This document shows positions 40,346 to 48,794 of a stretch of DNA of 64,000 nucleotides, in pieces; position 1 is the stretch's first letter, and each line of letters starts with the position of its first letter. The notes beneath the pieces are model-generated. The model did no database searches. It was not told the origin of the DNA and was given only the letters and a program-made list of their open reading frames with translations. Origin of the DNA: Bordetella parapertussis (GTDB lineage Bacteria > Acidobacteriota > Terriglobia > Bryobacterales > Bryobacteraceae); NCBI GenBank assembly GCA_943328975.2, contig CALQCC020000005.1, forward strand, positions 62,001 to 126,000. Reading direction: 5' to 3'. The translations under genes and the position numbers were made by a program.

Positions 40346-40354
40346 AAGATAGTA
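40346..40354. promoter_or_regulatory. overlapping bidirectional -10 elements
   Basis: Plus strand: AAGATA (40346-40351), six bases, GTG 40358. Minus strand: TACTAT (40354-40349), six bases, ATG 40342. The two hexamers overlap and both start codons sit where transcription would begin, implying a shared two-way promoter and leaderless mRNAs. Confidence 0.4.
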
Positions 40355-40357
40355 GCA

Positions 40358-41077
40358 GTGGTTGGCCGGAACAAAGTAGCCGTTTTGTGTTTTGCGCTCG
40401 CGCTGGTGGCGCTGGCTCCTCTGCACGCCGAAACAGCCACCGCCCGGAAACTGGTCGTGCGGGCCGATCGCCGCACCGGTCGACTGGTGACGGTTGCGAT
40501 CCCGGTGATCGCAGCGAAGAGCAAAGTCCCCTCCGCCAACATCGCCCAGATGGTGGCCGACGCGGCCAAGGCCAACGATATCGATCCACTGCTGGTCCAT
40601 TCTGTAATACAAGTAGAAAGCAACTACAATCCGTACGCCGTCTCCTCGGCTGGCGCGCGCGGCCTGATGCAATTGATGCCCGGCACCGCCCGCGACCTGG
40701 GAGTGACCGACAGTTTTGACCCTCGTCAGAATATCGAAGCTGGTGTAAAGTACTTAAAGCAGCTAAAGGATCAGTACCCTGATGAGAAAATGGCCTTGGC
40801 GGCCTACAACGCAGGTCCTGGATCTGTGCAAAAATATAGAGCAGTACCTCCATATCCGGAGACAAGAAGTTACGTACAACGGGTAGGAGAGCGGTACGTG
40901 GAAGCGCGGAAGGCAGCCGGGATTGCACCAGCGGTTGCTTTGCAGCCCGCAGCTCCACAGGAACTACCGCAGGTGCCTGAAGTATCTGTAGTTGTTGTGA
41001 CGGAGGAGAAGCACGCCAGACTGGAGCAGTTTCTCGATGAGTATGGACGGTTGCATCTCCGAACGGCGCCCGAATAA
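40358..41077 (+). CDS. lytic transglycosylase (SLT domain)
   Basis: About 239 residues from GTG 40358. Signal peptide 'VAVLCFALALVALAPLHAE', then the SLT domain: catalytic glutamate in 'VIQVESNYNPYAVS', 'GARGLMQLMPGTARDLGV', 'QNIEAGVKYLKQL' and 'ALAAYNAGPGSVQKY'. It cleaves peptidoglycan to 1,6-anhydromuropeptides in the periplasm. The C-terminal tail of about 65 residues is Ala/Pro/Val-rich. The frame extends far upstream antisense to mobA, which is a shadow. Its end overlaps the amidase gene by 41 bases. Confidence 0.86.
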   Translation: MVGRNKVAVLCFALALVALAPLHAETATARKLVVRADRRTGRLVTVAIPVIAAKSKVPSANIAQMVADAAKANDIDPLLVHSVIQVESNYNPYAVSSAGARGLMQLMPGTARDLGVTDSFDPRQNIEAGVKYLKQLKDQYPDEKMALAAYNAGPGSVQKYRAVPPYPETRSYVQRVGERYVEARKAAGIAPAVALQPAAPQELPQVPEVSVVVVTEEKHARLEQFLDEYGRLHLRTAPE

Positions 41078-42614
41078 ACACGCAAGTGAAACACGGCGCT
41101 GGCAATTTTCGATAGTAGCTTTTTTCACGGTCGCGCTCGCGTCTCTGGCTATAGCTACGCCCAAACCGCTCCCCCTCGAAAAAGTGACCGACGTCCGCTT
41201 CTGGACCGCAGGCGATACCACACGTGTAGCCATTGAAGTCACCGGAGAGTTCCACTACAAATCCCAACGTCTCGATGCGCCCGACCGCGTCTTCTTCGAT
41301 CTCGACAACACCAAGTTGGCCTTGAAGGACAAGAAATTCCCCACCATCCCCGTCGGCGATGGCTTGGTCAAGCAGGTTCGCTTGGCTGAGAAACAACCCG
41401 GCATCATTCGCGTGGTCCTGGACCTGGAAGACGGCGTTGATTACACCGTCTCCCAGCTTTCCAACCCCGAACGCCTGATGGTGGAACTACGTTCCAAGAA
41501 GGCGAAGTCCGCCGCTCCGAAACCAGAGAACACGACATCTTCAAGCAAGACAGTTCCGCCTCCCCAAGCGATCGTGCTTCCGGCAGCGCCGCAGGCCGCA
41601 CCACAAGTGGTCATGTTGCCCGCGCCGAAGGTGACGCAGTTACCTGTTCCGGAACCAACGCTGTCCTTCCTGATTCCGCCTGTGTTCGCATCCATGGCAG
41701 GAACAGCAAGCCCCTCTTCAACGCCCAACCCGTTCGCGGCGATTGCGGCGAATATGACTTCTCCTCAAGTCCGGGTCGCGCCGCTGCCCCTCCCCGAAAT
41801 TGAAGTCCCGACGCCGAAGGTCGCGATCCCCAGCGGGATCATCACCGAACCCAGGCCTGCCGCACGCAACTCTAACGGCGAGCGTTCGCTCACGCGCGTT
41901 CTAGGCCTGAAGCTCGGCCGCGTTGTACTGGATGCCGGCCACGGCGGTCATGACCAAGGCACGCGCAGCAAGTCCGGCATGCTGGAAAAAGATCTGGTGT
42001 TGGATATAACCCTGCGTCTCGCGGAGTTGCTGAAAGAACGCCTGGGCACCGAAGTCATTTTGACCCGCTCGGACGATACCTATCTATCGCTGGAAGAGCG
42101 CACGCGCCTGGCCAACGAAGGCAAGGCCGACTTGTTCCTCTCCATCCACGCCAACTCCTCGCCGGTGAAAACAGTGGCGGGCGTCGAGACTTTCTATCTG
42201 AACTTCAGCACGGGCCGCGAAGACCTGGACTTGGCGACTCGTGAAAACGCAGCCTCGCAGCGCTCCATCTCTGACTTGAAAGAAGTGGTTTCCAAGATCG
42301 CCCTCCGCGCCAAGGTCGACGAATCCCGCGAATTCGCCATGCGCGTTCAAAATTCACTGCACACCACCGCCGTGAAGCAGAACAAAGAAGCCAAGGATCG
42401 TGGCGTGAAGCGCGCTCCCTTCGTCGTCCTCATCGGAGCCGACATGCCCAGCGTGCTGGCTGAAATCGGATTCTTGAGCAACAGCCGCGACGAGGCTCTG
42501 CTGAAGGGTCCCGAACACCGCGACCGTATTGCCGAAGCGCTCTACAACGGCATCGCAGGCTACGCGGAATCGCTGAGCCGCACCACACAGATCGCGCGCG
42601 CGCAAACCAAGTAA
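41037..42614 (+). CDS. N-acetylmuramoyl-L-alanine amidase with AMIN domain (AmiC-like)
   Basis: A 525-residue murein hydrolase. A signal-anchor (about 22-40) leads into an AMIN domain (about 45-155: 'RVAIEVTGEFHYKSQRLDAP', 'VRLAEKQPGIIRVVLDLEDG'), a long Pro-rich linker (about 160-285) and an amidase_3 domain: 'VVLDAGHGGHDQGT', 'LFLSIHANSSP' and 'VLAEIGFLSNSRDE' contain the zinc ligands and catalytic glutamate. It cuts the amide between muramic acid and L-alanine; the AMIN domain targets it to the wall. Start 41037 overlaps the transglycosylase gene; ATG 41043 is an alternative. Confidence 0.88.
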   Translation: MSMDGCISERRPNKHASETRRWQFSIVAFFTVALASLAIATPKPLPLEKVTDVRFWTAGDTTRVAIEVTGEFHYKSQRLDAPDRVFFDLDNTKLALKDKKFPTIPVGDGLVKQVRLAEKQPGIIRVVLDLEDGVDYTVSQLSNPERLMVELRSKKAKSAAPKPENTTSSSKTVPPPQAIVLPAAPQAAPQVVMLPAPKVTQLPVPEPTLSFLIPPVFASMAGTASPSSTPNPFAAIAANMTSPQVRVAPLPLPEIEVPTPKVAIPSGIITEPRPAARNSNGERSLTRVLGLKLGRVVLDAGHGGHDQGTRSKSGMLEKDLVLDITLRLAELLKERLGTEVILTRSDDTYLSLEERTRLANEGKADLFLSIHANSSPVKTVAGVETFYLNFSTGREDLDLATRENAASQRSISDLKEVVSKIALRAKVDESREFAMRVQNSLHTTAVKQNKEAKDRGVKRAPFVVLIGADMPSVLAEIGFLSNSRDEALLKGPEHRDRIAEALYNGIAGYAESLSRTTQIARAQTK

Positions 42615-42649
42615 GCAACCTTTTTCCGACTCACCGCATCGAAAGCAAC

Positions 42650-43519
42650 ATGACTCGATCCGTTTCGCAAGTGATCCCCGGCACAGCAACCATGGAAGGT
42701 GAAGGCGTGCTGGTGCATCGCCCGTTTCCCTCGCACACGCTCTCCGTATTCGACCCGTTCCTGCTCATCGACGAGATGGGCCCCATGGACGTTGATCCCA
42801 ACACGGCGAAGGGCTTCCCCGATCATCCGCATCGAGGCTTCGAGACCGTCACCTACATGTTGGCCGGACGCTTCGAGCATCGCGATTCGCACGGCCACGC
42901 GGGCAAAATCCAACCCGGCGACGTGCAGTGGATGACCGCCGGCTCCGGGCTAGTGCATTCCGAAGCTCCCGAGGCCGAGTTCCGCCGCACCGGTGGCCAC
43001 ATGCACGGTTTCCAGATTTGGCTGAACCTTCCCAAGCGCGACAAAATGATCGCGCCCCGGTATCAGGAAGTGCCCAGAGCTAACATCCCGGAAGCCACCA
43101 GTCCCGATGGCCAAGTGAGCGTCAAGGTCATCGCCGGTGAAGCGCTAGGCGCGCGCGCCGTCATCGACACGCGTATCCCGATTCAGTATCTGCACTTCAC
43201 CCTGGCTCCCGGCGCCAGCATCGAACAGCCCGTCCCGCGCGAAGCCAACGCACTGGTCTACGTCTTCAAAGGCACCGGTGTATTCGGCGGTCAACGCATC
43301 GAAGCACACAACATGGTCGCCTTCGGGCGCGACGCCGATTCCATAATTCTAGAAGCCGCATCCGATTCACCCGAGCCCTTGCAACTCCTGCTACTCTCCG
43401 GCGAACCCATCAACGAACCCGTGGCTCGCTACGGACCCTTCGTCATGAACACGCGCGAAGAATTGCAGCAAGCCTTCGAGGACTATCAGTCTGGTCGCCT
43501 GGGCGTCATCACGCACTAG
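42650..43519 (+). CDS. pirin family protein
   Basis: A 289-residue bicupin. The metal site is intact: His in 'FPDHPHRGFETVTYML' and 'HRDSHGHAGKIQPGDVQWMT' and Glu/His in 'SGLVHSEAPE'. The C-terminal cupin has 'LHFTLAPGASIEQPVP'. Bacterial pirins act as quercetin 2,3-dioxygenases or as regulators of metabolic enzymes. Its stop codon overlaps the stop of the convergent maleylacetate reductase gene by 4 bases. Confidence 0.88.
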   Translation: MTRSVSQVIPGTATMEGEGVLVHRPFPSHTLSVFDPFLLIDEMGPMDVDPNTAKGFPDHPHRGFETVTYMLAGRFEHRDSHGHAGKIQPGDVQWMTAGSGLVHSEAPEAEFRRTGGHMHGFQIWLNLPKRDKMIAPRYQEVPRANIPEATSPDGQVSVKVIAGEALGARAVIDTRIPIQYLHFTLAPGASIEQPVPREANALVYVFKGTGVFGGQRIEAHNMVAFGRDADSIILEAASDSPEPLQLLLLSGEPINEPVARYGPFVMNTREELQQAFEDYQSGRLGVITH

Positions 43520-44592
43520 TGCAGCGTGAGCGGACCCGACGGCCTCCGCCCCTCATAGGCGTCTTCCAATAACGTGCGAACTCCGTGCCTCGTAATGGGG
43601 CGCGGATTCCAATAGGGATTCGCGATCGCCAGATCCGCCGCCCGCTCCAGATGCCGCCGCTCCATACCGATCTCCTGCAATGTGATCGGTGCCGCCAGCG
43701 ACGCCGCCAAATCCCACATGCCGCCTGCCGCCTCGCGAACTCCCAGCGCCTTTGCCACCCGAGCCATCGCCTCCGCAGTCTCCGGCGCGTTGTACGCCAT
43801 CGCGTGCGGCAACACAACAGTGTGCGTCTCCGCATGCGGCAAGTTGAACGACCCGCCCAGCGTGTGGCACAGCTTGTGATGCAGCGCCATTCCCACCGCG
43901 CCCAGCACCGAACCTCCCAGCCAAGCCCCATACAGCGCCCGCGCCCGAGCGTCCCCATCTTCGGGGTCTTTCACAATCCGCGGCAGCGCTTGCGCCATCG
44001 CGCGAATGCCGTCTTCCGCCATCAAAGAAACAATCGGATTGGCGTCCTTCGAATACAGCGCCTCCACGCAATGCGCCATCGCGTTGATCCCGCTGGTTAC
44101 CGACATCGGCACTGGCAGCCCCAGCGTCAGGTCCGGATCGTAGATCACCGTCTTCGGCAACACCCGCACATCCCGACCGGTCTTCTTGACCCCGTCCGCC
44201 GTGAGTCCCCAAATCGGCGTCATCTCCGACCCCGCATACGTCGTCGGCACCGCGACTATCGGAAGCCCCGAAGTCAGCGCAATCGCCTTGGCCAAACCAG
44301 TCGTCGAGCCCCCGCCCACAGCCACGCAGCAATCCGCCCCCAACGCGATGGCCTCCGCCCGAGCAGCGTCCGCAATCTCCACTGGCACATGCATCACCGC
44401 GCGATCGAACAGCCCCACGAATCGCGAGCCCAGCAACGCCGAAACCTCCGCCGCCACGCCCCACTGCTGCGCCGTCGAAAGCACCAACACTTTCTTGGCC
44501 CCCAGCCGGTCGATTTCCTCACTCAGCTTCTTCACCGCCCCCGCTCCAAACACCACGCGGGAAGGCAACGCATCGTATGTAAAGGACAGCAT
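43516..44592 (-). CDS. maleylacetate reductase (iron-containing alcohol dehydrogenase family)
   Basis: A 358-residue NAD(P)H-dependent enzyme. The start 'SRVVFGAGAVKKL', nucleotide-binding 'VAVGGGSTTGLAKAIAL', 'VAVPTTYAGSEMTPIWGLT', metal-site histidines in 'SGINAMAHCVEALYS' and 'HHKLCHTLGG...LPHAETH' are those of maleylacetate reductases, which turn maleylacetate into 3-oxoadipate in resorcinol, hydroxyquinol or chlorocatechol breakdown. No ring-cleavage dioxygenase gene is near, so the pathway is incomplete here. Another alcohol dehydrogenase activity is possible. Confidence 0.8.
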   Translation of the reverse strand: MLSFTYDALPSRVVFGAGAVKKLSEEIDRLGAKKVLVLSTAQQWGVAAEVSALLGSRFVGLFDRAVMHVPVEIADAARAEAIALGADCCVAVGGGSTTGLAKAIALTSGLPIVAVPTTYAGSEMTPIWGLTADGVKKTGRDVRVLPKTVIYDPDLTLGLPVPMSVTSGINAMAHCVEALYSKDANPIVSLMAEDGIRAMAQALPRIVKDPEDGDARARALYGAWLGGSVLGAVGMALHHKLCHTLGGSFNLPHAETHTVVLPHAMAYNAPETAEAMARVAKALGVREAAGGMWDLAASLAAPITLQEIGMERRHLERAADLAIANPYWNPRPITRHGVRTLLEDAYEGRRPSGPLTLH

Positions 44593-44731
44593 CGAGGCTA
44601 CTGTAGCACTGCAAAAGAATTCGGTGTCAGAGACCAGTACCCTGAAATAGTACTATTGACGGATCCAGCAATAGCCGGTACCGTTGGCCTAGTAGACTAG
44701 TACCATTAAACGCGACCCGGAGCGGCCTCAC
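44593..44731 (+). promoter_or_regulatory. regulatory region with palindromes before the PEP-CTERM protease gene
   Basis: This 139-base gap holds GGTGTCAGAGACC (44623-44635), the perfect palindrome AATAGTACTATT (44646-44657), a -35-like TTGACG (44656-44661) with a poor -10 TACCGT after 17 bases, and CTAGT-AG-ACTAG (44689-44700). Four GTAC words occur within 66 bases. These are operator candidates; no regulator can be named. Confidence 0.35.
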
Positions 44732-45688
44732 TTGAATAAGCTTTTTCTATCTCTCATCCTAATCGGACTCTCCGCAGCCCCGCGAGCCTCTGCCGCCACG
44801 ATTTTCACCCCGAGCTTCACCACCAATTTCAATACCAGCTTCGGCGCGAACGCCGCGATCGCCCAAGCCGCCTGGATCTCCGCCGCCAATGCGCTGGCCG
44901 TGAGTCTCACCGACAATATCCACATCAACATTACGGTCGATGGCGTCGCGGATCAAAGCATTCTGGGACAATCCAGCACGCCCATTATCACCACCTCCTA
45001 CCTCAGCCTCTACAACGCCATCCTAGCCGACGCGACTTCCACCGACGATTTCACCGTCACCGGAGTCGGCGGTTCGCTGGGTGGGAACGGCACACCGGGT
45101 AGCGCTGTGGATCCCCTTGCCGGCGGCGCCGCGGAAAATTGGTACGTGACCCGCGCCCAGCAAAAGGCGCTCGGCCTGCGAGCCGACGACCTCCTGAATG
45201 ACGGCACCGTCACCTTCGGCGCTGGGTTTGCCTACACCTTTTCCGGACCGATCGCCGGCGGCACCATCGATTTCCAGGGCGTCGTGCTGCACGAGATCAC
45301 CGAAGTAATGGGAAGAATCGGCCTGTCTGGCGGCTTGGTATCCGGCACCCCCGGCTACACCGTTGTCGATGCCTACTCCTTCACCGGAGCTGCCGCAAGA
45401 AACGTTGCTCGCGGCGGTAGCTTCTCCCTCGACTATGGTTCTACCCTATTGAAGACCTTCAACGGCGCAGTCTCGGGCGATACTCGGGATTGGGCCTCTG
45501 GCACCAATGACGCCTTTAACGCCTTCAGTTCAAGCAGCGTCACCAACGGGATCACCGCGGTGGATCTGCGCATGATGGATGCCATCGGCTACAACTTGGC
45601 CTCCACTACTCCCGAGCCGTCCTCGGTCGTCCTCATGTCCGCCGGATTACTCGGACTCTTCTACGCTCGCCGTCGCCGAGCCCGCTAG
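44732..45688 (+). CDS. PEP-CTERM metalloprotease-like protein (NF038122 type)
   Basis: A 318-residue secreted protein from a TTG start with GGAG ten bases upstream. Signal peptide (about 1-22), then a domain with the motif 'VVLHEITEVMGRIG', the H-E-x-x-E-V-M-G-R form of a zinc protease site, and 'VDLRMMDAIGYNL' as in the NF038122 family. A PEP-CTERM signal ends the protein: 'PEPSSVVLMSAGLLGLFYAR' then RRRAR. It is expected to be exported and processed by exosortase, which is encoded elsewhere. Protease activity is inferred from the motif. Confidence 0.8.
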   Translation: MNKLFLSLILIGLSAAPRASAATIFTPSFTTNFNTSFGANAAIAQAAWISAANALAVSLTDNIHINITVDGVADQSILGQSSTPIITTSYLSLYNAILADATSTDDFTVTGVGGSLGGNGTPGSAVDPLAGGAAENWYVTRAQQKALGLRADDLLNDGTVTFGAGFAYTFSGPIAGGTIDFQGVVLHEITEVMGRIGLSGGLVSGTPGYTVVDAYSFTGAAARNVARGGSFSLDYGSTLLKTFNGAVSGDTRDWASGTNDAFNAFSSSSVTNGITAVDLRMMDAIGYNLASTTPEPSSVVLMSAGLLGLFYARRRRAR

Positions 45689-45691
45689 TCT

Positions 45692-46912
45692 TCAGGTCGC
45701 AACCTCGCGCAGACGGCGCTCCAAGAATCTCCGCTCGCTCTCGGTACGCACCAACGCGAGCGCCCGCTGATAGTGCTCACCCGCCTCCTCAAACGCCCCC
45801 GCCCGTCGCAGTAAATCCGCCCGAGCCGCGTGCAGCAAGTAATACTGTTCCAGTTCCCCGCCCTCCGCAAGCTCGTCGATCAACTCCAGCCCCGCCAACG
45901 GACCTTCCGCCATCGCCACCGCCACCGCCCGATTCAACGCCACCACCGGCGAAGGCTGCACGCGCTCCAACACATCGTAGAGCCGCACGATCTGTGCCCA
46001 GTCCGTCTCCTCCGCGCGGCCCGCCACACAATGCAAGGCCGCGATCGCAGCCTGCAATCCGAACGGCCCCATCCCGCCGCGTAGCGCTTCTTCCACCAAC
46101 GGCAACGCCTCTTCGATCTGCGCTCGATCCCACTGCCCGCGATCCTGCTCTTCCAGCGTCACCAGATCCCCCGCTGCATTCAAACGAGCATCACGACGCG
46201 AATCGTGCAGCAACATCAGCGCCACCAAACCCGTCACCTCCGACGGAGCCTGTGGACTCATCAAGGCCCGCACCAGCCGCCCCAGCCGGATCGCCTCTTC
46301 CGCCAGATCGCTGCGCGTAGCCGCGTAGCCTTCATTGAAGATCAAGTAGATCGCCGCCAGCACTGCGTCCAGCCGCTCCGGCATGTCGCTCGCTTCCGGC
46401 ACCACGTACGGAATCCGCGCCTCGCGAATCTTGCTCTTCGCGCGCACCAGCCGCTGTGCCATCGTCGCTTCCGGCACCAGAAACGCCCGCGCGATTTCCT
46501 CCGTGCTCAGTCCGCCCAGCGTGCGCAACGTCAACGCCACCTGAGCCTCCATCGCCAGCGCCGGATGGCAACAAGTAAAGATCAGCCGCAACCGATCGTC
46601 AGGGATCTCCGCCGTATCGTAGTCCGGCTCCTCGAAGCTTTGCGCGACCGGCTCCGCCGCGAGTTTCTCCTCCAACCGAGCCCGCCGCCGGATCCGATCA
46701 ATCGCTTTGTGCCGAGCCGTCTGAATGATCCACGCGCGCGGCAGCTCCGGAACACCGCTAACGCGCCACTGATCCACCGCAGCCGCAAACGCCTCCTGGG
46801 CCGCTTCCTCCGCCAGTTCGAAGTCGCCCAACAGACCGATCAGCGTGGCCAGGATGCGCCCCCACTCCGCGCGGTACACTTCTTCTACAGCTGCATCGGC
46901 ACTGTGGGGCAT
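45692..46912 (-). CDS. ECF42-type RNA polymerase sigma factor with C-terminal TPR-like extension
   Basis: A 406-residue sigma factor from ATG 46912 (the frame reaches 46963). Region 2 'LLGDFELAEEAAQEAFAAAV' and 'RAWIIQTARHKAIDRIRRRA', region 4 'RTLGGLSTEEIARAFLVPEA' and 'MAQRLVRAKSKI'. A long C-terminal part (about 190-406) carries 'AIYLIFNEGYAAT', 'LVALMLLHDSRRDAR' and TPR-like helices, the mark of ECF42. This group has no anti-sigma factor and is paired with DGPF/YCII proteins; such a gene is divergent here, with a matching promoter between them. Confidence 0.88.
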   Translation of the reverse strand: MPHSADAAVEEVYRAEWGRILATLIGLLGDFELAEEAAQEAFAAAVDQWRVSGVPELPRAWIIQTARHKAIDRIRRRARLEEKLAAEPVAQSFEEPDYDTAEIPDDRLRLIFTCCHPALAMEAQVALTLRTLGGLSTEEIARAFLVPEATMAQRLVRAKSKIREARIPYVVPEASDMPERLDAVLAAIYLIFNEGYAATRSDLAEEAIRLGRLVRALMSPQAPSEVTGLVALMLLHDSRRDARLNAAGDLVTLEEQDRGQWDRAQIEEALPLVEEALRGGMGPFGLQAAIAALHCVAGRAEETDWAQIVRLYDVLERVQPSPVVALNRAVAVAMAEGPLAGLELIDELAEGGELEQYYLLHAARADLLRRAGAFEEAGEHYQRALALVRTESERRFLERRLREVAT

Positions 46913-46941
46913 CCCCGATCCTAAAATATTTGTGCCAGCCC

Positions 46942-46967
46942 TGTCGATATGCGCTTCCGCCATTCGA
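46942..46967 (+). promoter_or_regulatory. ECF42-type promoter upstream of the DGPF/YCII gene
   Basis: TGTCGA (46942-46947) and CGA (46965-46967) are 17 bases apart. As I recall it, the ECF42 promoter described in Streptomyces venezuelae has TGTCGA at -35 and CGA/TC at -10. The expected start of transcription is just before the GGAGG ribosome site of the next gene. Confidence 0.6.
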
Positions 46968-46989
46968 CTTACTCACGGAGGTATCCAAA

Positions 46990-47355
46990 ATGCGATACAT
47001 GTTACTGATTCACGACGATGAGCAACTCTGGGGCAAGATGACCGATGCCGCGCGCGGCAAGATGTACGGTGAATACGGACAGTTCGGCGAGGGACTAAAA
47101 GCCACCGGGAACTACGTCACCGGCGCGCAGTTGCAGCCATCTACCACCGCGACCACTGTTCGCGTGCGCGACGGCAAACGCATGGTCACCGATGGCCCCT
47201 TCGCCGAAACGCCCGAACAGCTAGCCGGATACTATTTGATCGACGCCAAGGATCTCGACGAAGCCCTCTCCATCGCGGCCCGGATCCCGTCGGCAAAGAT
47301 CGGCACCATCGAAGTGCGCCCCTGCGTCATGTCCGGTGCGCCCGCCACCGCGTAA
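46990..47355 (+). CDS. DGPF/YCII-related protein
   Basis: A 121-residue protein: 'MRYMLLIHDDEQLWGKM', 'GNYVTGAQLQPSTTATTVRV' and the family motif 'TDGPFAETPEQLAGYYLIDA'. YCII-related proteins have a ferredoxin-like dimeric fold; the DGPF type is the usual genetic partner and target of ECF42 sigma factors, with no known biochemical activity. GGAGG lies 9 bases before ATG. The gene is divergent from the sigma factor gene. Confidence 0.88.
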   Translation: MRYMLLIHDDEQLWGKMTDAARGKMYGEYGQFGEGLKATGNYVTGAQLQPSTTATTVRVRDGKRMVTDGPFAETPEQLAGYYLIDAKDLDEALSIAARIPSAKIGTIEVRPCVMSGAPATA

Positions 47356-47356
47356 C

Positions 47357-47394
47357 TTCTATCGCGACAACCCACGGCCCGCGTTACGATAGAA
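47357..47394. repeat. 8-bp inverted repeat before cyaY
   Basis: TTCTATCG (47357-47364) and CGATAGAA (47387-47394) are exact complements 22 bases apart. The right arm overlaps a -10-like TACGAT (47385-47390) that lies 10 bases before the cyaY GTG. It may be an operator or a weak terminator for the upstream gene. Confidence 0.45.
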
Positions 47395-47400
47395 ACACCC

Positions 47401-47721
47401 GTGGACGATAAAGAATTTCAAACCCAAGCCGACGAGGCGATCGACGATCTCTATCAACGCCTCGTCCGCGCAGTCGAAGTGCATGACTTCGAAGTCGACT
47501 TCAACTCCGGCGCCCTCGCCGTGGAGTTCGAAGACCCGCCCGCGAAGTTCATCGTGAGCCCGAATTCGCCGGTCAAGCAGATCTGGGTTTCGGCGCATTC
47601 GAGAAGCTTCAAGTTCGATTGGGACCCTGCTCGTGCAGCGTTTGTTCTCGGAGGACAAACTCTAGCCGAGATGATGTCCGACGCCGTCACCAAACAACTC
47701 GGCACCTCTGTCACGCTGTAA
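47401..47721 (+). CDS. cyaY: frataxin-like iron donor protein CyaY
   Basis: A 106-residue protein from a GTG start. The frataxin pattern is present: acidic first helix 'DDKEFQTQADEAIDDLYQRL', strands 'GALAVEFEDPPAKFIVS', the conserved 'VKQIWVSAHSRSFKFDWD' and a last helix 'LAEMMSDAVTKQLG'. CyaY binds iron and tunes iron-sulphur cluster assembly with IscS. The gene is 6 bases upstream of hemW, whose product is a radical-SAM iron-sulphur protein, a sensible pairing. Confidence 0.82.
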   Translation: MDDKEFQTQADEAIDDLYQRLVRAVEVHDFEVDFNSGALAVEFEDPPAKFIVSPNSPVKQIWVSAHSRSFKFDWDPARAAFVLGGQTLAEMMSDAVTKQLGTSVTL

Positions 47722-47726
47722 CTGCA

Positions 47727-48794
47727 ATGCCCGGCGTCTATATCTCCTATCCGTTCTGCGCGCAGAAGTGCACCTACTGTAACTTCGCGTCCGGCGTCCT
47801 CCCGCGCGAACTCGAAGCTCAATATGTCGCCGCGCTCCACAACGAAATCCGCGCGACCCAATGGCAGTGGACTCCCGAGACCATCTACTTCGGAGGCGGC
47901 ACGCCCAGTCAAATGGAGCCCACCGAACTCGCAGCACTGCTAGCCGCCATCCCCGGCGCGCCGTTCAAAGAAGCAACGCTCGAAGCCGCCCCCGGCAACA
48001 TCACGCTCGATCGCGCCACCGCATGGCGTAACGCCGGGATCAATCGCGTCAGCCTCGGCGTGCAGTCGTTCATCACCAAGGAACTCTCCCGCACCGGTCG
48101 CAAACACACCGCGCAAATCGTCGAACAAGAAATCGCCAACCTCCGCGCCGCAGGCATCACCAACTTCAACATCGACCTCATCGCAGGCTTGCCGGGACAG
48201 ACTGCCGCGAGTTGGTCCGAATCCCTAGACTGGATCGAGCGCCTGGAAGCCCCGCACGTCTCCGTCTACATGCTGGAAATCGACGAAGACAGCCGGCTCG
48301 GCTCCGAGGCCCTCTCACTCGGCCAACGCTACGGAGCTCCCGACATCCCCTACGACGACGCCATCGCCGACTTCTACGAATCCGCAGTCGAGCGCCTCGC
48401 GCGCGCCGGCATCCCGCGCTACGAAATCTCCAACTTCGCGCGCCCCGGCTTCGAATCGCGCCACAACTTGAAATACTGGCTGCGCGAACCCTACCAAGGC
48501 TTCGGCTCCGACGCGCATTCCTTCGACGGCACCCATCGCATCCAGAACACCGAACTGGCGCAAGACTACGTGACCAACCCCGCGCCCGAACGCACCCCCG
48601 CCGATCCCATCGCCGAGCCCTTCTTCCTCGGCCTGCGACTAAACCGCGGCATCGAACCGCCCTTCGCCCCATTCGAAGCCGCCATCCAAAACTTCATCGC
48701 CGACGGCCTGCTGGAGCTTATCGACAACAACCGCCTCCGCCTCACCCCCCGAGGTGTCTTACTATCGAACGAGGTCTTCGAAGCATTCGTATGA
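47727..48794 (+). CDS. hemW: radical SAM haem chaperone HemW
   Basis: A 355-residue protein. The cluster motif C-x3-C-x2-C occurs at once in '[16 protein letters not shown]' and the F after the last cysteine marks HemW rather than HemN. Further signatures: '[13 protein letters not shown]', '[12 protein letters not shown]', '[12 protein letters not shown]' and '[10 protein letters not shown]'. HemW transfers haem to membrane proteins and is often misnamed coproporphyrinogen oxidase. The frame extends upstream within cyaY; ATG 47727 is the natural start. The stop overlaps the next ATG (ATGA). Confidence 0.9.
   Translation: MPGVYISYPFCAQKCTYCNFASGVLPRELEAQYVAALHNEIRATQWQWTPETIYFGGGTPSQMEPTELAALLAAIPGAPFKEATLEAAPGNITLDRATAWRNAGINRVSLGVQSFITKELSRTGRKHTAQIVEQEIANLRAAGITNFNIDLIAGLPGQTAASWSESLDWIERLEAPHVSVYMLEIDEDSRLGSEALSLGQRYGAPDIPYDDAIADFYESAVERLARAGIPRYEISNFARPGFESRHNLKYWLREPYQGFGSDAHSFDGTHRIQNTELAQDYVTNPAPERTPADPIAEPFFLGLRLNRGIEPPFAPFEAAIQNFIADGLLELIDNNRLRLTPRGVLLSNEVFEAFV

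Noticed and set aside
48212-48790. N-terminal extension of the threonine aldolase frame
   Set aside because: It lies in another phase of hemW and is almost pure Arg/Leu/Pro; the aldolase starts at 48791.
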